A stretch of 6,037 nt of DNA from NCBI GenBank assembly GCA_016184445.1, contig JACPCT010000033.1, positions 1 through 6,037 on the forward strand, read 5' to 3'. Of the stretch, positions 1 through 5,103 are shown piece by piece; the stretch's first letter is position 1; each line of letters begins with the position of its first letter. A program made the translations under genes and the position numbers. Under the pieces are notes generated by a model, which was not told the DNA's origin, did not search any database, and saw nothing but the letters and a program-made list of their open reading frames with translations. This DNA comes from Candidatus Tectimicrobiota bacterium (GTDB lineage Bacteria > UBA8248).

Positions 1-255
1 TCCCCCCTCCAGGAACGAGCGCGCCGAGTTCCCCAGGCGCTGCGCCATGCGGTTGAGGAGGCCCTCCCCCTTCTTCCTCACCCTGGGCTCGGCGGCCGCT
101 GGGCTCTTGCCGGCCTGGGCGGCGGCCCTTCCGCCCGCCAGCGCCTCCAGCCGCAGCCGGGCGACGGACTGCTCGGGCGAGAGCGCCGTCATCGCGGCGA
201 AGGCGATCGCCCCGCCCGCGGCGCACACCAGAAGAACGATCATCAGTCCGTCCAT
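1..255 (-). CDS. tadC: Flp pilus inner-membrane platform protein TadC, N-terminal part (3' end outside window)
   Basis: The frame opens with ATG at 255, 7 bases after the tadB stop, and stays open for 85 codons to the left edge. It begins MDGLMIVLLVCAAGGAIAF, a hydrophobic N-terminal membrane segment (about 4-25). A variable cytoplasmic stretch rich in Ala, Gly, Arg and Lys follows (SPEQSVARLRLEAL, then EPRVRKKGEGLLNRMAQRLG). This layout is usual for the start of TadC before its T2SF domain. That diagnostic domain is cut off by the window edge, so the name rests on the N-terminal pattern, the codon use and the near-universal tadB-tadC order. The Shine-Dalgarno is poor (GCGGGCG), so translation probably depends on coupling to tadB. 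Met5 (243) is an alternative start. Confidence 0.8.
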   Translation of the reverse strand, partial: MDGLMIVLLVCAAGGAIAFAAMTALSPEQSVARLRLEALAGGRAAAQAGKSPAAAEPRVRKKGEGLLNRMAQRLGNSARSFLEGG

Positions 256-262
256 CGCCCGC

Positions 263-1201
263 TCACATCTTGATGTTGACGATCTTGCGCATCACGAGGA
301 AGCCCAGGAGCTGCATCATGAATGCCCCGCCCAGGAGGTAGTGCCCGAGCTTGTACTGGAACATCGGATAGAGGTACTTGGGGTTCATCGCGAACATGCC
401 CATCGCCATGAAGAAGGGGAGCCCCCCGACCACGTAGCCGCCCATGCGGGCCTGGCCGGTCAGGGCCTTCACCTGCCCGCGCATGCGCTTGCGCTCGAGC
501 ACGACGGAGTTCAGCCGGTCCAGGATCTCGGTCAGGTTGCCGCCCGTCTCCCGCTGGATGAGCATGGCCGTCGCCATGAACTGGAGGTCCACGCTGGGGG
601 TGCGGTGGAGCATCTGCTGGAAGGCCAGACCGATGGGGATCCCCAGCCGCATGGAATCGTTGAGTTGGGAGAAGTCCTCACGGCAGCCGGCGGGCCCCTC
701 GGCGCCGACGATGGCGAGCGCCGAGTTGAGGGCGTGCCCCGCCCGCAGGGCGTTCACGATGAACTGCAGCGCCGTGGGGAGGTCGTACTCCAGCTTCGCC
801 ATCCGCCGCTTGAACTTCATGTGAATCATCAGGTAGGGGATGGCGGCGCCGAGCAGCAGGCCCAGGAAGAAGCCGATGGCCCCCTGGACCGGCCCCCCGA
901 TGATGGCCCCGAACAGGGCGAAGACTCCCACCCGGATGAAGAACGGCCTCAGCTCCACCGGCAGGCCGGCCCGCAGGAGCTTCGCCCGGGTGAACTCGAG
1001 GAAGGATTCGAGCGGGCCCGTCCGGCCGCCGGAGGCCGCCCGGAGCATCTGCCCCGAGGCCTCCTTCTCGGCGCCGCGCTTCTCGCTGAAGACCTCCAGC
1101 CGGCCCTGAAGCGGATGCTTCTGGCGGCGGAGGACGAGCATGATCACGCCCACGCCCAGGCCGAAGAGGATCGTCAGGGCAACGAATGCGCGGGCGTCCA
1201 T
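263..1201 (-). CDS. tadB: Flp pilus inner-membrane platform protein TadB
   Basis: GspF/T2SF-family inner-membrane protein, 312 residues, which with TadC forms the platform on which Flp pilin is assembled by the CpaF ATPase. Hydrophobic segments lie near residues 5-25, 88-103, 105-127, 254-272 and 287-305. A basic cytoplasmic stretch is at about 128-135. The T2SF domain follows at about 139-270, with DLPTALQFIVNALRAGHAL, then DLQFMATAMLIQRETGGNL (206-223), which includes the RETGGNL signature of TadB, then the ERKRMRGQVKALTGQAR helix. The ATG at 1201 is preceded by GGGGGG at an 8-base spacing. It lies 3 bases after the TGA that ends the cpaF remnant frame, while the shifted cpaF frame runs 28 bases into this gene. 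The TGA is 7 bases before tadC. The length is normal for TadB and the gene looks intact. Confidence 0.93.
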   Translation of the reverse strand: MDARAFVALTILFGLGVGVIMLVLRRQKHPLQGRLEVFSEKRGAEKEASGQMLRAASGGRTGPLESFLEFTRAKLLRAGLPVELRPFFIRVGVFALFGAIIGGPVQGAIGFFLGLLLGAAIPYLMIHMKFKRRMAKLEYDLPTALQFIVNALRAGHALNSALAIVGAEGPAGCREDFSQLNDSMRLGIPIGLAFQQMLHRTPSVDLQFMATAMLIQRETGGNLTEILDRLNSVVLERKRMRGQVKALTGQARMGGYVVGGLPFFMAMGMFAMNPKYLYPMFQYKLGHYLLGGAFMMQLLGFLVMRKIVNIKM

Positions 1202-2550
1202 TTCTCAGTCCCCCCACCCGGCCTTCTTCTGCTGCGGCTCCTTGGCCTTCTCGGCCTGGAGGTCCGCGTCGAAGTTCGGGAGCGTCTGGCCGTGGGCGAT
1301 GAGCTTGTCGGCGACCTTGGGCCGGATGCCGGTGGGGAGCCGTCCATGAGGCGCGCGGCCTGGACGATGATGTGGACGGCCGAGGCGATCTGGGCGCGGA
1401 TGGCCTTCTCGGGCAGGTCCATCCCCGCCATCGCCACCATGACGCCCAGGCGGCTGATGGCGTCGCGCGGGGTGTTGGCATGGAGGGTGGTGAGGGAGCC
1501 GTCGTGGCCGGTGTTCATGGCCTGGAGCATATCCAGCGCCTCGCCGGAGCGGCACTCGCCCACGATGATGCGGTCGGGCCGCATGCGCAGGGTGTTCTTG
1601 AGCAGGTCCCGCATGGAGACCTCCCCCTTGCCCTCGACGTTGGGGGGGCGCGTCTCCAAACGCACCACGTGCTCCTGCTGGAGCCGGAGCTCGGCCGAGT
1701 CCTCGATGGTGATGATGCGTTCGTCATCGCCGATGAAGCTGGAGAGCATGTTGAGGAGGGTCGTCTTCCCGGAACCCGTGCCGCCCGAGACGATGACGTT
1801 GGCGGCGCCTCCCACGCAGGCCTTGAGGAAGGTGATCATGTCGGGCGTCACGGAGCCGAACTTGATGAGGTCCTCCGGCTTCAGGGCGTGCTTGGGGAAG
1901 CGGCGGATCGTCAGCGAGGAGCCGTCCAGGGCGAGCGGCGGGATGATGGCGTTCACCCGGCTCCCGTCGTGGAGGCGGGCGTCCACCATGGGCGTACTCT
2001 CGTCCACCCGGCGTCCCACCCGGGTCACGATGCGGTCGATGATCCGGCGCAGGTGGGTCTCGTCGCGGAACTTCACCTCGCAGAGGACGAGCTTCCCCTT
2101 CTGCTCGATGTACACATTGTCCTTGCCGTTGACCATGATCTCGCTGATGCTCTCGTTCCGAAGCAGGCTCTCCATCGGGCCCAGGCCGAGGAGCTCGTCC
2201 ATCAGCTCGTTCACCATCCGGGGCGCCGACTCGCCGAACTCGGAGGGGAGGTTCTCGGTCACGAACTGCTGGATGGAGGGGCGCAGCCGGTCGGCGAGCT
2301 CGTGCTCGGCGAGGCCTTCCACCTCGTCGAAGTTCAGCCGCCCGAGGAGCTCGCCGTGGAGCTCCTCCTTGAGGTCCTCCCACCGCTGCCGCAGGGAGGC
2401 CGGGACGGAGCCCGGGCCCTGGCCCCCGCCGGCCGGCGCCGCCGGGGCGGCCTTCTCCTGCTTGGCCTTCGCCTCGGGCGCCTTCTCCTTGCTCCCCAGG
2501 CGGGAGAGGAAGCCGCTTTCCTCGGTGAGCGTCCTGGTGGTTTCACTCAT
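1174..2550 (-). CDS. cpaF: Flp pilus secretion ATPase CpaF/TadA, C-terminus frameshifted and apparently internally deleted
   Basis: Cytoplasmic type II/IV secretion ATPase that powers Flp pilus assembly, normally a hexamer. The ATG at 2550 is set by the ATGA overlap with cpaE and by GGGAGG 8 bases upstream. Residues 1-50 are a Lys/Ala/Pro/Gly-rich leader, and about 55-245 hold the N-terminal domain (SISEIMVNG, RRVDESTPMVDARL, GSRVNAIIPP). The ATPase core is complete: Walker A GGTGSGKTT 256-264 (Lys262), Asp box TIEDSAEL 281-288, Walker B RIIVGE 327-332 and His box H349-H357. Similarity in this frame stops at RLMDGS (400-405). The last 53 residues are Ser/Arg/Pro-rich with no family resemblance and run into tadB to a stop at 1174. 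The -1 frame over the same bases (1205-1345) encodes a CpaF-like end (LPTGIRPK...), and about 40 residues normally found between DGS and that end are missing. This is either a real deletion with frameshift, giving a possibly impaired protein, or an assembly error. The family call is certain; the true 3' end is not. Confidence 0.9.
   Translation of the reverse strand: MSETTRTLTEESGFLSRLGSKEKAPEAKAKQEKAAPAAPAGGGQGPGSVPASLRQRWEDLKEELHGELLGRLNFDEVEGLAEHELADRLRPSIQQFVTENLPSEFGESAPRMVNELMDELLGLGPMESLLRNESISEIMVNGKDNVYIEQKGKLVLCEVKFRDETHLRRIIDRIVTRVGRRVDESTPMVDARLHDGSRVNAIIPPLALDGSSLTIRRFPKHALKPEDLIKFGSVTPDMITFLKACVGGAANVIVSGGTGSGKTTLLNMLSSFIGDDERIITIEDSAELRLQQEHVVRLETRPPNVEGKGEVSMRDLLKNTLRMRPDRIIVGECRSGEALDMLQAMNTGHDGSLTTLHANTPRDAISRLGVMVAMAGMDLPEKAIRAQIASAVHIIVQAARLMDGSPPASGPRSPTSSSPTARRSRTSTRTSRPRRPRSRSRRRPGGGTEKWTPAHSLP
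1205..1345 (-). pseudogene. Out-of-frame C-terminal remnant of CpaF
   Basis: In the -1 frame relative to cpaF, these bases read GRLPTGIRPKVADKLIAHGQ and continue to KAGWGD, with a TGA at 1207-1205. The PTGIRPK...L pattern is the usual extreme C-terminus of many CpaF proteins. The stop sits 3 bases before the tadB ATG, the tight spacing seen through the rest of the cluster. Both points suggest this was the original end of cpaF, now separated from the ATPase body at about 1334-1345. No start codon or ribosome site makes it an independent gene. Confidence 0.7.
1210..1215 (-). promoter_or_regulatory. G-run Shine-Dalgarno for tadB
   Basis: Six consecutive G on the minus strand lie 8 bases before the ATG at 1201, within the last sense codons of the CpaF remnant frame. 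It is a weaker site than those of cpaC and cpaF. Confidence 0.45.
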
Positions 2551-3746
2551 GAGGCTTTCCTCCCGAAGAGGAACCCGCGCTTCTTGGGCTGGGCCTTGGG
2601 CGCCCCGAAGCCCAGGTCCGCGCGAAGCTTCTCGGCCAGGCCGGCCACGGCCTTGGCGAAGGGACCCCGCGCCGCGGCGTCCGCCAGGGGGGTGACCCCG
2701 CGGTTGGCGGCTTCGATCAGGCGGGCGTGCTCCGCGGGGACGGCGAAATAGGCCGGCCGGCTGAGGGCCTGGGCGGCCTCCTCGGGCTGGAGCTCGCTCT
2801 CCTTGGTCACGCGGTTGAAGACGAGCGCCACCTTCTCCTGCGGGTACTCGAACCGGGAGAACAGCCGCAGGGACTCCCGGGCCTTGGCGAGGGCGGGAAT
2901 CAGGGGCTCGGCCACCAGCAGAATCTGGTCCGCCTCGTCCAGCGCGGCCACGAGGCGGTCGCCCACCCACTTGGGCGTGTCCACGAGCAGGAGATCGAAG
3001 CGGTCCCGGAGGATGCGGATGACCCGGCTCACCATCTCGGCCGTGATGTTCAGGCCGTCGTGGAGGATGGGCGGGGCGGCGATCACCCGCACCCCGCTCT
3101 CGTGGTTGGTGATGCGGCTGAGCAGCTCGTCCCGCAGGGCGTTGGCGTCGCCGGCCGCGACGTCGCCCAGCTTGCCCAGCGTTTGGGTCGGCTGGAGGTT
3201 CATGAGGGAGGCGACCACGCCGCACTGGAGGTCGAGGTCCAGCACCCCCACCCGCAGGCCGCCCTGGTGGTTGAGCGCCAGGGCCAGGTTGACGGCCAGG
3301 GTGCTCACCCCCGTCCCCCCCTTGCCGGAGTAGAGAGCCACCACCTTGCCCTTCGCGCCCTCGGGCCCTTGGATGTGGCGCAGGCCGTTGTCGAAGGCCT
3401 CGTGGAGGGCGTCGGCCTCGGGCGGGATGGAGAGGATGTCGTTGAAGCGGGCCTGCATCGCCCCCCGGAGGAACTCCGGGTCGGCCGCCTGGCCAGAGGT
3501 GGCGCCGGCGATCAGCCACCCGGGGGTCATCCCCAGGTCGGCCAGGCGCCCCTCGGCCTCGGCCGGGCCGGAGGCGCAGGCCACCAGGGCGATGTGGGGG
3601 GTCTGGCCGTCCAGAGCGCCGCGGGCCTCCTCGAGGCTCCCGGCGTAAACGACCTTCCCCTTCCCCTCCAGCATGGGGGGGACGGCTTTCAAGTTCTTCT
3701 GGTCATCGTCCAGGATGAGCACCAGGGGGGTGAACGCCGCGTTCAT
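2547..3746 (-). CDS. cpaE: Flp pilus localisation ATPase CpaE/TadZ (degenerate receiver + MinD-like ATPase)
   Basis: A 399-residue cytoplasmic MinD/ParA-family protein; family members place the Flp/Tad machine in the cell, often at a pole. Residues about 7-120 form a receiver-like fold. The acidic cluster D13-D15 is present, but the phosphoacceptor Asp expected near residues 54-57 is absent (IALVACASG), and the conserved Lys after strand 5 is replaced (DILSIP, I107). It is therefore probably not phosphorylated. Residues about 134-375 form the ATPase. The deviant Walker A is KGGTGVST (142-149), which keeps the first signature Lys142 but has Val147 where MinD has its P-loop Lys. Next come LDLDLQCG (169-176) and the Walker B FDLLLVDTP (250-258). 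A basic tail (KKRGFLFGRKAS) closes the protein. The ATG at 3746 lies inside an ATGA overlap with the cpaC stop, preceded by AGGGGGG at a 6-base spacing. The TGA overlaps the cpaF start the same way. Assignment to CpaE/TadZ is firm from domain order and neighbours. Confidence 0.93.
   Translation of the reverse strand: MNAAFTPLVLILDDDQKNLKAVPPMLEGKGKVVYAGSLEEARGALDGQTPHIALVACASGPAEAEGRLADLGMTPGWLIAGATSGQAADPEFLRGAMQARFNDILSIPPEADALHEAFDNGLRHIQGPEGAKGKVVALYSGKGGTGVSTLAVNLALALNHQGGLRVGVLDLDLQCGVVASLMNLQPTQTLGKLGDVAAGDANALRDELLSRITNHESGVRVIAAPPILHDGLNITAEMVSRVIRILRDRFDLLLVDTPKWVGDRLVAALDEADQILLVAEPLIPALAKARESLRLFSRFEYPQEKVALVFNRVTKESELQPEEAAQALSRPAYFAVPAEHARLIEAANRGVTPLADAAARGPFAKAVAGLAEKLRADLGFGAPKAQPKKRGFLFGRKAS
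2559..2564 (-). promoter_or_regulatory. Shine-Dalgarno for cpaF
   Basis: Minus-strand GGGAGG lies 8 bases before the ATG at 2550, inside the final codons of cpaE. It fixes the cpaF start. Without it, the open frame could wrongly be extended upstream through cpaE to 3519. Confidence 0.8.
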
Positions 3747-5089
3747 CTCCTTCCCCCCTGGGGGCCCGCCGGGGCGGGCCCGGGGACGCGGCCCACCCGG
3801 AACCCGCTACGGGGCAGGAGGAGTTCGGGCGAGCGCCGCGTCCGGATGACGGTGGGCGTCACGAGCACCACGAGCTCGGTCTTGTCGTCCGAGAAGTCCT
3901 TGCTCTGGAACAGCTGGCCCAGGATAGGCACGTCCCCGATGAAGGGGATCTGGGCCATGTTCCGCTTCTGGTTCTCGGAGAGGAGCCCGGAGATGGGCAT
4001 GGTCTGCCCGTCGCGGAGGACCACCTCGGTCTTGGTGTTGCTGGTCTTGAAGCCAGGGATGGTGAAGCCCGAGACCACGACCGCGATGGTGTTGTCGATG
4101 GCGCTGACCTCGGGCTCCACCGCCAACTCGATCAGGCCCGACTTCAGCACCTTGGGCTTGAATTTGAGCTGGATGCCGAACCGCTTGTAGACGATCGTCA
4201 CGCTGCCGTCCTGCCCGGGCACGGGGATGGGCACCTCGCCCCCGACCAGGAAGTTCCCCTCCTTCCCGCTCAGCACACGGAGGTTCGGCTCGGCCAGGGT
4301 GCGGATGTAGCCCTTGTCCTGGAGGGCACGGATGAAAAGCCCCTGGGTCCGTTGATGGGTCCCCACGAAAATGTTGAGCAGGCTGCCGAAGGAGATGTCC
4401 GGCCCGACATCGGTCGTCTGGGGCTGGAGGAAGGTTCCGCGCGCCGAGAAGCCCGGCGCGCCCGGGAGGAGGAGGATATCGTCCCGGTTCAAGCTCGTGC
4501 GGCGGATGAAGCCCAGCCCCACTTGAAGGGCGCCGGCGCGCGAGATTTCGGCGAAGCGCACCTTGACCAGCACCTGGGGGACCTCGTCCACCTGGAGGTT
4601 GTCCACCACCTTCTTGGGCGCCACAGCCTCGGCCACCCCCAGGGCAACGGTGCGCGACTCCTCCGAGCTCACCGATCCCGAGAGCACCACGCTGCTCCCC
4701 GCCTGCTCGACCTTGATCTGCTCCTTGGGCAGCAGGCTCGCCAACTGCTCCCGGACCTGCTGGGCCAGGGGCGCCTCGGCGGTGACGGCGACGTCATAGG
4801 AATGCACGGCGCCCCGCTCGTCCCACACGATGAGGGTCGTCATCCCCTTGGCCTTTCCGTTGACGACCACTTCCTGCGGGCTGGCGACCACAACCTCGAG
4901 GATCTTGGCCTCCCCCACCGAGACGCGCTGGATGCGGGCGTCGAACCTGAGGACGTGGCTCTTGTTGACTTCGACGGAAACCTTGCGGCCGGGGGCGGCG
5001 GGCTGGGCGGCGCGGGAGGGGGCGGCCGGGAGCACCGCCGCCACGGCCAGCAGAAACCCCGCCACCACCGCGATCAGGCGCGCGCTCAC
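3743..5089 (-). CDS. cpaC: Flp pilus secretin CpaC/RcpA (outer-membrane channel)
   Basis: Secretin of the type II/III secretion superfamily, 448 residues, forming the outer-membrane pore through which the Flp pilus emerges. Residues 1-28 are a signal peptide with a hydrophobic core (about 4-22) and a likely cleavage after SRAA. Residues about 36-104 form the N-terminal pilus-secretin domain (VEVNKSHVLRFD, VNGKAKGMTTLIVWD). Residues about 107-168 resemble a BON domain (VVLSGSV, VVDNLQV). The secretin domain covers about 170-413, with LAEPNLRVLSGKEGNFLVGGEVPIPV split across 265-290, a PEVSAID block near 325-332, the IPFIGDVPILGQLF signature at 381-394 and a final TELVVLVTPTVI strand. The tail is Pro/Gly-rich and low in complexity. 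The start is GTG at 5089, chosen because an AGGAGGG Shine-Dalgarno sits 7 bases upstream and no Met codon occurs in the signal peptide. The stop overlaps the cpaE start by 4 bases. Length and motif order are normal for CpaC. Confidence 0.95.
   Translation of the reverse strand: MSARLIAVVAGFLLAVAAVLPAAPSRAAQPAAPGRKVSVEVNKSHVLRFDARIQRVSVGEAKILEVVVASPQEVVVNGKAKGMTTLIVWDERGAVHSYDVAVTAEAPLAQQVREQLASLLPKEQIKVEQAGSSVVLSGSVSSEESRTVALGVAEAVAPKKVVDNLQVDEVPQVLVKVRFAEISRAGALQVGLGFIRRTSLNRDDILLLPGAPGFSARGTFLQPQTTDVGPDISFGSLLNIFVGTHQRTQGLFIRALQDKGYIRTLAEPNLRVLSGKEGNFLVGGEVPIPVPGQDGSVTIVYKRFGIQLKFKPKVLKSGLIELAVEPEVSAIDNTIAVVVSGFTIPGFKTSNTKTEVVLRDGQTMPISGLLSENQKRNMAQIPFIGDVPILGQLFQSKDFSDDKTELVVLVTPTVIRTRRSPELLLPRSGFRVGRVPGPAPAGPQGGRR
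3753..3759 (-). promoter_or_regulatory. G-rich Shine-Dalgarno for cpaE/tadZ
   Basis: Minus-strand AGGGGGG is followed by AAGGAG, which abuts the ATG at 3746. The G run has a normal 6-base spacing; the AAGGAG is too close to act alone. The site lies inside the last codons of cpaC. Confidence 0.55.
3762..3781 (-). promoter_or_regulatory. Perfect 9-bp GC-only inverted repeat just upstream of cpaE ribosome binding site
   Basis: GGGCCCGCC and its exact reverse complement GGCGGGCCC flank a 2-base centre. In the mRNA this could form a very stable hairpin inside the cpaC tail codons. It ends 2 bases before the presumed Shine-Dalgarno and 15 bases before the cpaE ATG. No U-tract follows, so it is not an intrinsic terminator. 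It may instead be a by-product of Pro/Gly/Ala codons in GC-rich DNA. Confidence 0.4.
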
Positions 5090-5096
5090 CGGGCCG

Positions 5097-5103
5097 CCCT
5101 CCT
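5097..5103 (-). promoter_or_regulatory. Shine-Dalgarno for cpaC, overlapping the cpaB stop codon
   Basis: Minus-strand AGGAGGG lies 7 bases before the GTG at 5089 and shares two bases with the cpaB TAG stop. It decides the GTG start of cpaC and suggests that translation of the two genes is coupled. Confidence 0.75.

Noticed and set aside
1205..1555. A separate 116-codon minus-strand gene between cpaF and tadB.
   Set aside because: Its first 70 or so codons are an out-of-frame shadow of the CpaF ATPase core. Only the last 46 codons resemble protein, and these match the CpaF C-terminus, so it is best read as a displaced piece of cpaF.
47..2695. A very long open frame on the plus strand (882 codons) opposite tadC, tadB, cpaF and the end of cpaE.
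   Set aside because: Its translation is low in complexity (runs of Arg, Ser, Pro, Gly, Glu, His) with no recognisable domain. It lies opposite well-conserved Flp/Tad genes. Long antisense frames are expected where third positions are nearly all G or C.
1174..3519. cpaF extended upstream to 3519 as one 781-codon protein.
   Set aside because: The first 323 codons are Arg/Pro/Gly-rich noise that overlaps cpaE in another frame. The CpaF-like sequence, a good Shine-Dalgarno and the ATGA junction all point to the start at 2550.
3762..3781. The GC palindrome as a transcription terminator between cpaC and cpaE.
   Set aside because: No U-tract follows in the direction of transcription, and it lies inside the cpaC coding region just before an overlapping gene start.
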